From the NCBI RefSeq assembly GCF_011397635.1, contig NC_064773.1:21678449-21742448 (forward strand): a stretch of DNA of 64,000 nt. The letters are read 5' to 3'. Positions within the stretch are counted from its first letter, which is position 1. Every line of letters begins with the position of its first letter. This document shows positions 1-12,224 of the stretch, piece by piece. A program made the position numbers and the translations under genes. The stretch comes from Epinephelus fuscoguttatus (taxonomy: Eukaryota; Chordata; Actinopteri; Perciformes; Serranidae). The notes beneath the pieces are model-generated. The model saw only the letters and a program-made list of their open reading frames with translations, was not told where the DNA came from and ran no database searches.

Positions 1-179
1 GAGTCGTAGGGGTCACATGAGCTCTTAGTTTCAGAGTCGTTAAGGTCACAATGTGAGTTGTGATCCACCTGGCCACCATGTGAGTCGTTAGGGTCAGGTG
101 GGACCAGGGGTGGATGGGGGTGAAGTCGTCTGGGGAGGGATCCCAAGACTGCATTGTAAACAGAGGGGGTGGCTTACGA

Positions 180-325
180 CACTACTTATTCCCCACCTAC
201 AATGCAGTCTTGGGATCTCGGAAGCGAAACGTCTTGAAGAAACGCAAGCAAGTCCAGTTGCCTACGATATTAGCACTTATGATAACCATGACCTGGATGA
301 TTGAGAATCTTCACCGATAAACTGG
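180..325. repeat. Half copy of a foldback repeat
   Basis: The stretch containing gaaacgtcttgaagaaacgc and ending cctggatgattgagaatctt closely matches the right half of the complete hairpin repeat at 5146-5345, including the unpaired tail after the hairpin. Only one arm is present, so this is a truncated copy. No coding role is apparent. Confidence 0.75.
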
Positions 326-329
326 AAGT

Positions 330-1780
330 AGCTGACTCGGCTGGTGGAAGTCTCAAGTGCAGTTGCTCTATGGGCCACACAATGTGAAAGTAGTGCCAAT
401 CATCTGGGTGAGGCAATTGAACGTTTCTGGCCTCATGGGCCACCAAGCAACTTTCCTAGGCATGAAAGGGGTCCTGCCTCCAATGCTGTATCCAGTTCTC
501 TTTCTACTGTTTTGCTTTGTAGCTGATTGAGTAACAGTTGAGAGCAGCTTTCAAGATTTTACGTGATAGCTTCCCACCAATTGAACTTGAACTTTGAGGC
601 TCTACTCTCAGGGAGGTGCTGTATTCCAAATTAAGAACTAGGAACCACAATGTGGACAATAAGGGCTTTATGTCCACAAATTTCTATTTAACTACGAGTC
701 ATGGACTGAAGGGACCTTTTAGTCCCTGGTAATAAAAGTTACATGGATTTTTGTTTAAAAGAGACTTATTTTTAAGTCAAAAACACAGCATAAGCCACCG
801 TTTCCTCAAAAATAAAATCAAGCCAAAATGTGGAAAACTGGCAGGTAAATTCTCACAACTTAACTGTTTTGAAGAGGTTTCCAGCATCCTCAAAGACTCC
901 TCTTTCCTGCCAGAACCATAAATATTCAGTCCAGTGCTGAAGATTTTCATCCTCATTCCTGCAGACTAAGATGGCATCCAGAGGTGACACACATTTCTTT
1001 GCCTTTCTTGTTGTTACAAAACTGCAAGTTTTCTTATCAGCTTCATTTCTCTTCATTTACCTTATATTCCATGTCATGTTTGTGAATAATAAGGTGTATA
1101 ATTTGCGTGGCAAAAACAATAATGTAAGGCACAAACTGAGGTAGGCAAAACCCACTGTTGAATGTTAAAAATATGAAACAGAGAGGCAATGCTGGCGCAA
1201 ACACCTCCAGTACACCTTGCGACACTCCTACACGGCTTCATTACCAAATATTCACATTCTGCTGCGCCTCTCTTTGCACTTAAGTGCAGTTAAGTTCACT
1301 GAGAGTCATCAAAATATCCAAAACAAGGAATGAAAGGTAAGAAAACAGGTTCCCACCTCCTGCAGCGGTGAGATGGTAGACAAGGGATCCAGCCTAATAG
1401 GCTAATTATGACTAAGAAACAAATCAGGTATGAGACAAATGATGGTCTTTTAACAGCTTCGACTGTTTGAGCAAAACAGTAAGTAGTAGCCTATAATGAG
1501 ACGAGGTAGGTGTTGCGGAGGTGTGTCTGTGTGTGTATCATTGTGTGTGTCAGTTGGGGGTTTGAGCAAGCGGCAGCAAGCGGCGCGGATACAAGCAGCA
1601 CACAATTAACAGAAACATAAATATCTTGCCGTGCTTAAGCAACCCATTAATCAGATATAAATAGAGCGAAGGAGCCCTTTGTGATTAACGAGGTGAGACT
1701 CGCTGCTAATTACTGCTTCCCTCTCCTCTGGTAATTAGGTTGGAGCGTTGAATGGGGATGAACAAGACTGCCCTGACCCC
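330..1780. other. Intergenic sequence, no gene recognised
   Basis: Short open frames here (up to about 68 codons) show no recognisable protein similarity and no convincing splice context. The sequence is AT-rich and otherwise featureless to the eye. Confidence 0.5.
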
Positions 1781-1786
1781 CCCCCC

Positions 1787-1817
<31 letters not shown>

Positions 1818-1879
1818 ACACTCCGCTCCGCAATTGTTTTGTGTTGCTCTCTGCTCCTCTGTTTGATTGTAGTACGATA

Positions 1880-1913
<34 letters not shown>

Positions 1914-1920
1914 TGTGTGT
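1787..1920. repeat. Paired CA and TG microsatellites
   Basis: A (CA)n run at about 1787-1820 is followed by a (TG)n run at about 1879-1920. They are opposite in strand sense, so the two could pair as a hairpin. Long open frames crossing this region translate to Thr-His and Cys-Val repeats and are artefacts. Confidence 0.9.
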
Positions 1921-2249
1921 TCCTGTCTCTTTCTCTTGAGTGGTGTGTTATGGGCATTTTTAATTTGATGGCCACAGTGAGACTGTTACCTGCACTGCAC
2001 CCATGTCTGAGATCTTTTGATCTGCATGCAAGGGGAAATACAGTGTTGATATAAAATTGGCCAAGTAGAGGTCACGGGGGCAAGGGAACCCTTGGCCGCC
2101 CCACAGACACACAGCCATGCTAATACAACTGAAACGACTGAAAAATTGTAGTATAATATGGTATTCTCCAGATGACACGGACAAAATATTTCTAATACTA
2201 GGAAACATATCAGGACCTTGTTGCACCTGCGAGCAACTCCAATCTGCTT

Positions 2250-2620
2250 TGTTAAAGGGTAACTCCAGTATTTTTCAACCTAAACCCTGTTTTCCCCCAT
2301 GTTTGTGTCTAAGTGGCTAACAGGAACAACAACAACTGCTCCAGTACTGAGCGAGAGGGGTGCAGTCGGCAGCAACAAAACAGGCTGCAATGTAATCACT
2401 TGGGGCAATTGTGCACCCTCAATGTGTGTCCATTAAAAGTGCTTGTTTTTGCCACTGACAGGCTCAGATTATTGCTATGGGTGTCTGAAAACATTATCTT
2501 ACAGAGATAGACCTTTGTGTTAAAGAGTAAAATCTTTTTTGTTTGACACAAAACAGCCCCGAAATTGCCATCACCAAACCCACCAGACTCCCCTTTAATA
2601 AACTGTAATTTTAGCATGTA
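2250..2620 (+). repeat. Dispersed repeat, copy A of an inverted pair
   Basis: Segments such as agtgcttgtttttgccactg and the following acaggctcag recur in reverse complement near 4240-4300. Together with 4130-4480 it forms two oppositely oriented copies of one repeat flanking the element at 2794-4129. No coding content is recognised. Confidence 0.7.
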
Positions 2621-2793
2621 TAAAGCCAGCACGTTTTTACATCTAACTGATTGAATTACAAGTTTATTTCAACCAAACTAGTGCTGGTGATTGTTGGAAC
2701 AGTGGAGGACAAACCAAGATGTCTTTTATGAGTTTTATTTTGTTTCTGTGGACTTTAAAGAAGTGTGTTTTATGATGATAAACTTACCGTTTC

Positions 2794-4129
2794 TTAAATG
2801 TGCAATATGTAATTTTCTGCCACTAGGGGTCTCAAACCAAAACAATAACAGAAGATGGAGTTGGATGACGTCACAAAGTAGCGTGGGATCATGGGAGTTG
2901 TAGTTATATAACAGATACAGCTCTAACGTTCCTCACTCCGTGTAACTGAAACCGACTGTGGCAGTTTTTTGGCAGAGCGAGCTTCAGCAGCAGAGAAATG
3001 CTCATGGACGAGGTATATTACTTAAGTTATATTGACTTTATGTTTCACTTTATGCAAATGGGGTCCGTCGGTTACTGACCAAATGTCCTCTTTTGCCCGG
3101 ACATGTCCACTTTTCACGTCCCGTCTGGGGCGTCCGGGGGTTTTTATAAACTGATTATACTGTCCAGTTTTCCGTGTGTTAAAGTCATAGCTCTCTTTTT
3201 TAGCGACTGTCTCGCTAACCTCAGGTATTTACATTCTATTCAGAAATGCTACTTACTTTAGCTGAGCGGTTAGCAATCTGCTAGTTATTTGAGCAAACTG
3301 CTAGTTACTTAGCTTTACAGTTAGCGATGGCTTCTCCCTCTCTGCTGCTCTCTCTTGCTCAGTGCGTCTTATGTTTAGCTATTCCTCTGCCTTTTTTATA
3401 AATGCAGTTCATTTACCGGCATCAGCTCAGCATTATAGAAACCTATCGTTAGATGTTGTGGTTAGCCAGCCTCTGCTCCACACCGCTCTGCAGAGGAGGC
3501 CGCTGGCCGGAGCGCTGGTGCCCCGGCGGGCAGCAGTGCTTACAATACACTGGTGGAAATGATTAATATTTTGATAACATCAGCCAGATGTTTGCTTACC
3601 TGTCTAGTAGAACACACGCGAGGTCTGCGTCAAATTGTAGTCCTAGATTTTCACAAAGCTCTCTCCATCTCGGAAAGGCCACACCAATATTTATCCTGGA
3701 TTTAGCTCTCTTCTTATCCCAAATTCTTCTGGGATCGCTTGGTTGACCCGTACGTTTCCGTTTTACTGGGTTGTTTAATGGGACAGCTTCGGTGTCAGAA
3801 GGTGCAGCAACCATCAATGCATAACCATGATCCATGACGAGTTAGCTTAGCCTAGCAACAGTAACATTCATTCTCTGACGTCTCATCCGGTCTGTTTCTT
3901 CTTCTTCTCCTTCATTTAATGTCTATGGTAACTGGAGTTACGTCGCCATTGACATGCGACCTAATGACACGGTCTGTAACTGTTATTAATATTTCATATT
4001 TATCTGGGTTTGAAAAATTGGTGGAAACATTTCTGATAATCAAAGTACACAACTAAACAGAATATATAATATTGGTTTAGTCATTTTTAGAATTTTTTAT
4101 GTGGAAAAACTACATATCATACTTTTAAA
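2794..4129. mobile_element. Non-autonomous DNA transposon with exon-like insert
   Basis: The left end (ttaaatgtgcaatatgtaat, then tttctgccac) and the reverse complement of the right end (tttaaaagtatgatatgtag, then tttttccac) are imperfect terminal inverted repeats of about 30 bp. I could not identify a clear target-site duplication, so the superfamily is left open. Inside is a minus-strand coding fragment (3604-3835). The flanks are inverted copies of another repeat. Confidence 0.6.
3604..3835 (-). pseudogene. Transposon-associated coding fragment, first-exon-like
   Basis: An ATG-initiated frame of about 77 codons runs into a good splice donor (gacag/gtaagc). The peptide has a basic stretch (NPVKRKRTGQPSDPRRIWDK) followed by NIGVAFPRWRELCENLG and a D-A-x-L-A-x-x-LLDR ending. 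From memory, this pattern of an arginine-tryptophan helix before a DAE-A-LLD motif is common in multi-copy teleost proteins linked to transposons, but I cannot name the family. No downstream exon was found inside the element, so it is probably a stranded first exon. It could alternatively be a live small gene. Confidence 0.45.
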
Positions 4130-4480
4130 TGGAGTCTGGTGGGTTTGTTGATGGCAATTCTGAGGCTGTTTTTGGTTAAACAAAAAGGTCTATCCCTGTA
4201 GGGATCCCTTCCATTATTTTGTGGTAGAGTGGTAGAATAACAATCTGAGCCTGTCAGTGGCAAAAACCTTTTACTTAAACAAGCACTTTTAGTGGGCCTT
4301 AATTGACGATGCACAATTGCCATAAATGGTCGTATTGCAGGCAGTTTCACTACTGCCAGCTGCAGCAGTCTCACTCAATACTGGACCAATTTCAAAAACT
4401 GTTGCTGCCACTTGGACAAAATAACATGAGAAAAAAGGTTCCAGGTTGAAAAATACCAAAGTTATCCTTAAAGTGAGGCA
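4130..4480 (-). repeat. Dispersed repeat, copy B of an inverted pair
   Basis: This is the reverse-complement relative of 2250-2620: tgagcctgtcagtggcaaaa here pairs with the complement in copy A. It carries an insertion of about 14 bases relative to copy A near 4270. Confidence 0.7.
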
Positions 4481-5145
4481 ACCATTTGCATATTTTAAGA
4501 GAATTTGGGTGGTGGCTGATGCTAATTTCCACCCCTGGCTTTAAGGCCTGCTACAAAGTCCCTTCTTTAAACAGCCTTTGCATTTTTATACAGAACCAAA
4601 CAACAGCAGCATCATGCCACACCAGTGTGTGATTTTAGATGGCATACCATGTGTCAGCAAAGCTTTTTTAAACAATACCAATGGCATAACACGGCGATAA
4701 CAACCATTTACTGTCCCCTCATCCTCTGTTCCGAGGGTAAGGAGTTCCTGCGCCTCACTGTTAAGCCAATTTACGGACATTTTTTAGTGCTGTTCTTTTC
4801 TTGGAGTTAACTGCAAACTGCTGCTCGCTGCTATTTAAATTTCCAAACAGTAGGTCACACTCATAAGGCGTAGTCTAAATGACACACCCTTCCGGTCCAT
4901 GATCCTGTCCTGACAGCTGTCCCTTTTACACACACGCAGACTCAGCACTGTCACTACTTCTACTGTTGGCTTAAAGGCGAGACTACTCTGTCCCCAAATT
5001 CTGCAATTGTAAATTTTATTAAGAACAACAAGGCGGAATAACGGCACGAAATTCCCACCTTGAACAGGCAGCGTATACGGGGCTACAGAGGTAGCGTGAC
5101 CTCATTCTTTTATTTAATGCTCTGAATTTCACATACAGCTCCTTT

Positions 5146-5345
5146 AATCGTAAGTGCTATATCGTAGGCAACTGGACTTGCTTGCGTTTCTTGAAGACGT
5201 TTCGCCTCTCATCCAAGAAGCTTCTTCAGTTCTAAATCTTCTCGGATGAGAAGTGAAACGTCTACAAGAAACGCGAACAAGTCCAGTTGCCTACGATATA
5301 GCACTTACGATTACCATGACCTGGATGACTGAGAATCTTCACCGA
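5146..5345. repeat. Complete foldback (hairpin) repeat
   Basis: Arms of about 74 bp at 5146-5221 and 5240-5313 are near-perfect inverted copies, both carrying gcaactggacttg and the segment around gaaacg/cgtttc, with a short loop at about 5222-5239. The tail ccatgacctggatgactgag matches the partial copy at 180-325. It is a mobile palindromic repeat without coding capacity. Confidence 0.85.
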
Positions 5346-5349
5346 CAGC

Positions 5350-8300
5350 TCCTTTTAGTGAAGCTACAAAAAAAAGTTTCTCATTTGCTTGCTTCTTTGT
5401 TGAATATTACCATAAAATGATTACTTTGATGGCTTGTGGGACAATGTAAGCAGTTTGAAGTCATCTTTACAAGTCAGTTTATCCATAAACTGCTAAAATG
5501 TAATATAAAAATTTGCTTTTTAACAATTGTGAGTACCTCACCACCATTTATTGGATTTATTATTATGTTTTTAGACCCAAAGAGAAGTTGGGGAAAGAAA
5601 TCCAACTCTCTCCATTGAGGTTTAAACTCAGCCAATGAGCTTGTCCTGCCTGCAGAGAAATGAAACCAATGAGATTGTTCTGCCCGCCTGAAATGCTTGT
5701 TGCTAAAATCCCACTCCACGGGGACTTTGCCTTATGAGTTTGGTAAAATGACAACTGTAATGGATGTGCATCACAGCTGTGTCAGCATTTCTCCCAGGCC
5801 TCAGCCTCTGACTACCAACAGGCTCACTTCCCTATTCCCAGTCACACACACACACATACACACACACTCTGAACTCTGGTGATATACAAGTGTAATCCAT
5901 TACTACACACTTACACCAATTGTCTTCAGTTGGAAGTGGCTGCTATGACCTTTTTATGGGAAATGAAAATAAGTGGAGGCGCAGAACAGCCGATATTGGA
6001 TTCTGTTGTTAATTAATGTGTGTATTATCCGGGTGGATGAAGCCAGGGGGAGGAAGTTAATTGAATTACAGTCAGCGAGTTGGATAATGCACTGTTGTAA
6101 TTGTTGGACTGTATAAGACAGTGCTCACATTAGGGAGACGAAAGGCAGGCCTGATTTGCTTCAAGAGAATGGTAAGAAATTACTTGTTTGGTTTTGGGGG
6201 TTGAGGCATGAATGAGTTTCTAATTTTACCCTTGGGATGGCAAACTGTAAACATGTGCACAACTAAAGCCTGTCTGTGCACCCCTTATTTACTTACAGCA
6301 CTTTGGCAGCACACACACAAACTAATGCGGTACACTATCTCATTTTATAGTAGTTTTCACTGACTAATAGGTCTAACAAAGTTTTGTCTGACATCAGCCT
6401 GGAGTCCCCTAGAGCTCACCTAGTCACTTTTTGAATTCATTCCATATCTCAATTATTTAGACTTATTTCTTACATCCAGGCTGTATAACCAAATTTGGTT
6501 CTCCACAAAGGAAAACTGGCCCAGGGCTCAATGTGGCAAAGCAATCTAAGCCTTATTTTCAATGTGATATTTTCTTCAGTAAATTTGGTATTTTCCTATT
6601 TGCCTTGAAAGAGAGGTTCAATACAAGGCATATCAATGCACTGCTTTTATTTTAGATATATAAATCTGTTAATAAGCGTTAATATCACAAATAATAAATG
6701 GTGAAAAGGATTATTTTTGTACCCTGTGGTGAGCTTTCTGCCAGGTTAAGGGACCTGTGCACATACTTGTTTCTTTCTATGGGATGTGCTGCCATCTTGT
6801 GGTCATTTTTGATATAAACTCTCAGCAAAATAAACGAATCTTACACTATTTTCAGTCCCAGGCCAGCTGATTCTGATGCGGAAAAGGAAATCTCAGGATC
6901 TTTCCAGATATAAAGCAACTTCATAGCAACATTCTGACACCGTGAAATATTTTAGCATGTCATGTTGCTTGCACTGTACCCAAATCTAAAAAAGTAGTTT
7001 GATGTTTTGCCATGCAGTGGCAACTTGGGTCTAGCAGCTGAATGTACCCAACAGTTATATAAAAATAAATGTAGGCACTGAAGTGACATAAGTTGATATT
7101 TCTGTTTTAATTTGCTTCTTTATGTAAAGATAAAAAACGACTGGCCAGCTCACTCGGTGTAAAAGTCCGTATTTAACTGTCTGTCTGTCTTTTTACATTT
7201 ATTTCTTGATATTTGCATTTTTTAATACTATTTTTGGGTCATTTAATGGTATTAATTTATTTATCAAGTCATTTATTTATGTAATTATTTTCACACAAGT
7301 AGGACGATGTGTCAATTTCTGAACAAAGTTAACAAATCTGGATTTGTAATATCATTCAAACCACATGACATTCAATAATAAATTGGTTTGGGCAATAGAT
7401 TTATGTTCACATTACAAAGAATATGACTTGTGGTTTTTCTTAGCATACAAAGCCTACTATGAATCTTAAATTCTGATAAGCAGATCTGAATACTGAAAAG
7501 TCTGAACATAACAGTCACAGACTGAAAAAACAATGCTACATGTGCAAAACATACAAAAGATAATTTTGAAGGCCTACACATTTTGAGTTACTAATAAAAG
7601 ATTACAGCACAGATTAATAACAAAAGTAACTCACAGACAAACAGTAGACCTACTGCATGGCCTCATTCACACATGGACAGGTTGACCAAACTGCCAAAAA
7701 AAAAAAAAAGCTCAATATTCAAAGTCCCTCAGGGCTGACTGTCTCTGTGTGGACAACAGCATCAACTCAACAGCTTTGGAGACCAGTTAAACTACAGAAT
7801 ATGACCTTCATAGGATGAACAACTGCACAGCAAGAAATAAACATTAGGTTAGATACACACAGACAGCCACAAAGAGACTTTTTAAAAGCTGGAAATAAAC
7901 CAGCAACAAAGAGACAAAGAAAGAGGAATAAGGTGTATTTGACTCACGTTTTTCTTTAATATGTAAGTCCTTTCTTCTTTCTTTCTCGAAGTATCCATGT
8001 GGTGTGATATCCCAGGGAGAGTAACTGTGGTTGTTGACAGATGTCTCCTTTCTTCAACACAGCTAGCCTTAGCTAACTAGCAGAGTAGGCATTTCCCAAG
8101 GCGGCAGACACGTTGTCTCGTCATAGTAGGAAAAATTAGTAAAGTGACATTAGTTGTGCCCAATTAGTCATGACAGTCAGCTAGTAACAATACCAACACC
8201 CTGGAACTAATGCTGGCGTTTTAAATGTCGTCATTAACGCCTGTGTTTTTGTTACAGTGCTACTGTGTGACAAGCCACTATAACACAACTTTAGCAATTC

Positions 8301-9529
8301 TGAAAAACAAGCTAACTTCACAGGCTGTTTTACTTGATTTATGCTGTGAACTTTACATTATTTGTAGGAAGTACTTGTGGTACAATTTCAGAGATTTGTC
8401 CGTTCGGCTTTTAGAGGAGGCCATTTAATTTTCTTCCTCTCTTTTGACCTTTCTCCCCTCTGGTAGACTTTGCTACGGGTGCAATCATAGACGTATATAT
8501 GTCTATGGGTGCAATACCGTCTTTGACCGCATCGACTGGTATAAGTTTACAAGCCGTTTGCCTAGAGGGCGCCGTTTCACTTAATTGAGGCAGAATGAAA
8601 AGAGAAGAAGACATGGCCATTACATGGAAATAAGTTTCTTGACGAAGAAACTTATTAAATTTGTTTATTTTAAAAATTAAAAATTTCTATCAATAATTGT
8701 TTTCGTATTCATTTTAGTTATTTTCTTGTAAAAAAACAGTAGGGTAGTGGTGACCTACATGTAACTAAACTAGTAGTTTAGGGACATTTTGCAGTAGCTT
8801 GCTGCTAGTTCAACTAACGTTACATTTATATTTGCATAGTAATTCATGTAGTTTAATTACTTTTGTGCCATTTTGTGTACTTAACTACTAAATCTACAAA
8901 CAGTTCCGGGCCATAAAACCAATGGGATGATTTTTTTTTTTTAATTTTTATTTATTTATTTGTATTATTGCTTCTCTAAGTGACTCCCCTACAATCACAG
9001 TCAGTCACAAGTACTGATTATTGCTATTATTTATTTATTAATGTTCAGCTAAGTTGTCGCATGCTATTTATTATAACTTCTTAAAGAAACCAAAGAGGGC
9101 ATCCCTTGCACTTTCCCATAACAGTGGCGAATTTTAGTGTTTTAGTTCATGCATGACCTGTGAAGTTTTTCTGGCATGTGACTTTTTTTGTATTATTTTT
9201 TATATTTTCATATCACATGTATAAAGAAGTTCAACAGACTTTTTCTTAGTAACTTTAGTTAACCAAACTAGATTTGCAAAGCTATGCTCAAGTGGTTTCC
9301 CCAACACTGGGCACAACATTAAAATAAGTGTCTTGACAATGTTTGTATAAAATTAAAGGTCAGTATGATTCTGTTATGTTGTTGTAATAAAACTGCCCCT
9401 CTGCCAAAAAACTACCACCCAGATTTTAACTTTTTGAACTTGTTAACTCACGACAAAGTCAAAAAGCTCTTTGTTTAACACCCAAAGAGACACAAGACGA
9501 AACAAAGACACAAATAAGGGTAAATAGAC
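5350..9529. other. Intergenic sequence downstream of etnk1, no gene
   Basis: No frame here resembles a known protein or shows an exon chain. It holds a (CA)n tract near 5843-5870, a poly-A stretch near 7697-7709, and a small hairpin (catagacgtatatatgtctatg) near 8487-8508. The rest is AT-rich. Confidence 0.5.
8487..8508. repeat. Short perfect-stem hairpin
   Basis: catagac, a gtatata core and gtctatg form a compact palindrome. Similar catagac...gtctatg hairpins are common transposon-derived remnants in fish genomes. It is flanked by a loose direct echo of gggtgcaat on both sides (8479-8487 and 8507-8515). Confidence 0.6.
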
Positions 9530-12224
9530 TTTATTTTTTCAAAGCATGTTTACAGTATTGAAAATGTTTTTTTCTTTCAGCTCTTACCCCAGGCAACTAT
9601 TCACTTTAATGCAACTTTTAGAAAACAAAAAGAAAAAAAGATAAAAGAACTCCCTCTATTTACATTCATTCACATTTGAGAACAAGCAGAGATATTATTA
9701 CATGTGTTTACTGTACATATAAACATATGCTAAAGTGGCCAGAAATTTAAGGACAGACTTTTGTACAATGTTAAATAGTAGTGGAGCTTAATATTGTTAG
9801 CGGTACTAAGATGACCTGTGTATCACGTACAGTGAAATTAATTTGTTTCAGATAGCTGAAAAATAGCAATATTATTTTTAACATTCTTTGATTATGTGGC
9901 AGTCTAATTTGACTAACTTCAATCATGTATGAGTGTTATGTGTAAATGTGGTCTGACAGTGTGCTAACCGGACACCCTTTTACAGAACCTATACATGTTC
10001 CTTCAACACAAATCAACACGATTATCAAAACAGTTTTTCACATTTGCTTAAAGCCATTGTACATACATTTCAAATTCACATTAGGCTCAACACAAACAAC
10101 TTCTCACTTCTTCGATCTTAAATCAGTAACAGGCCTAACCTTTAAACCCGTAAGTACAAAATAAGAGCTTTCACAGGCACACCATCACACTAGTGTCCAG
10201 TCTTGTCAGTAATGGTCTCTTCTTCACAGAGCTTTGCGAAGCCGTCTCAGTAGAGAGCACCCGGGCAACAATGTGATTAGCAAACTGTTTTGGAGTGAAC
10301 AAGAAAACTTGTTTGACCACATTTTTACATGTGACATTTTATGTTTTACTTGCTCAAGTGCAGGAAGCAGAAACTCAGGTGCTCTTCTGCCACTATATAG
10401 AGTGCTGCTGCATAAGGAAACATCCACACACTCTCAAAGACCTCAGCCTCAACGTCTCAATTTAAATAAGTATAAAAAGTCTATAGAACCGTTATTCTCT
10501 TTGTGCTACATGGGAAATGATAGTGTGCATTATGTACAAGCAAAAAGAAAAACAGATGTCAGCACTTTGGTGTAGGCTTGTTAAAGTAACCAAGAGATGA
10601 ACTTGTTTTTTTAAAAGGGCCTGCTAAAGCTCATTTAAAAAACATTTAACGTGAAGGTCAAAGGTGAATATGAAGAACAGTTACTGATAGCAGCCATTAA
10701 TTTTTTTTCTCCAACAGATGGTGCTCTTGCTCCTCAGGTCCCTCTTACAGCTGACTTTCATTACATTGCTTTTATAACTTGACACAGATGTGTTTAACCA
10801 ACCAACTCCACTTTCTATTTCAACAAAATTCCACTTTTCAAAACAGACCTTCAACAACGGGCGCTTCAAACGATGAATGCCAACAGTGGCTCAGCAATCT
10901 GACAGTCAGCAAGGTTGTGTCACATTCATCTTAATACACACACACGTGAGTGAAAACTGGTCGTAACGTATATAAAATGTCCCGTCTTCATTAGGACTGA
11001 ACAGCAGTGTTTCATAAAGATGATTCCAAAAGGTTCCCTGACATGGAGCAGACAATAAAATGGTTTGGTCTCGCATGTACAGCATGTCTTACAGTCGATG
11101 TCACAGTGAATTAAGTCCCCGACACTGCTAACTGACCATTTGAACTACAACCAAATTTCCTATCTACCATTATGAACACGGAATGTTCAAATTACAGTGA
11201 GATGCAAGCTTGTCCCCGGTTAAGACAAAGAAAAACGAGTGTCAAAACGATACAAGAAACGTACATTACAGTGAAAACCTCCCTCGAGTCAAAACCGCTC
11301 ACGTATATGCAGCGCAACTATTTGACTTTAGGGAGCGGCTAGATGTAAACGCAAGTTGCTCTCCTACAACTCGATGTTTCTACCTTCATACGAGAAAGTC
11401 AAAACACACAAGCCCTCACCAAACTACACAGCAACATTGACTACACAGCTACTCTGGCGCACCACCCACCCATAGTATGCTGAAGAAAATAAGGGTGAAA
11501 ACAACAGAGTCACAAGGCAGGCCACAAGTTTTTCTTTTTTTTTTTTTTTCTTTTTTTTTTTTTTAGGGGGGGCGGGGAGTGACTTAGCTCACCTCACATG
11601 GGATTTTGGGACAGCACTGGCCTTTCCATGTCGGCATTTGTTCTCTTCTTTCATCTTGGTTCTTTAGCAAACAAAGCAGGCTTTGTATTGCTTTTATTCA
11701 CTGTTATAAATTTGGTCGTTAGCTGGGCTGACTCTTGGGAGTTTCCTCCATGAACGCACACATGAGGAAGCTTTCTCAAGGCAATCAGATTAGAGTTTGG
11801 GCCACCTGTCAGTCATGTCAATGATCACTATATGTTTGACAAGGTGACATTCCACCTCCACTTATTCATAGTGATATCAGCTTACAAATACAAATCGTAG
11901 GTTAACACCCTAACTGATATCAGAATAATCCACATGGGCTTCATATTATAACAGGTCTGTACTTCACACACACCCACATTACCAATGATTTGGGCTACCA
12001 GTTTACAAATGTGTGTCAGTAGAGGATGGCAAAGTGTGGTCCATTCAGTCTATAGAGATAAGGACATGTAGAGGGGACCTGTAGGCACTGAGCAGGACAG
12101 ACTCTCAGTCTGGCTCCTTCCTACATAGATCCCTACAGGGCGCTCTGCGGTTGTCATGTGAGGCTCAGAGCAGGTCGGCAGGGAGGAAGAGCAGGAGGAA
12201 GAGAAGACGAGGGGGCGGGAGCTT
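9530..12224 (-). other. Probable etnk1 3' untranslated region
   Basis: The stretch begins right after the etnk1 stop codon and runs to an AATAAA signal on the minus strand (plus-strand tttatt at 9530-9535). No other gene intervenes and no splice sites are needed. Mammalian ETNK1 also has a long 3' UTR. A T-rich tract (A-rich on the mRNA) sits at about 11528-11564. The true end could be nearer the stop if an earlier signal is used. Confidence 0.55.

Noticed and set aside
1706-2054. Overlapping open frames across the CA/TG tracts
   Set aside because: They encode only Thr-His or Val-Cys repeats from microsatellites and have no other support.
3362-3562. Plus-strand 66-codon frame
   Set aside because: It lies inside the transposon-like unit, opposite in strand to the better-supported fragment, with no recognisable similarity.
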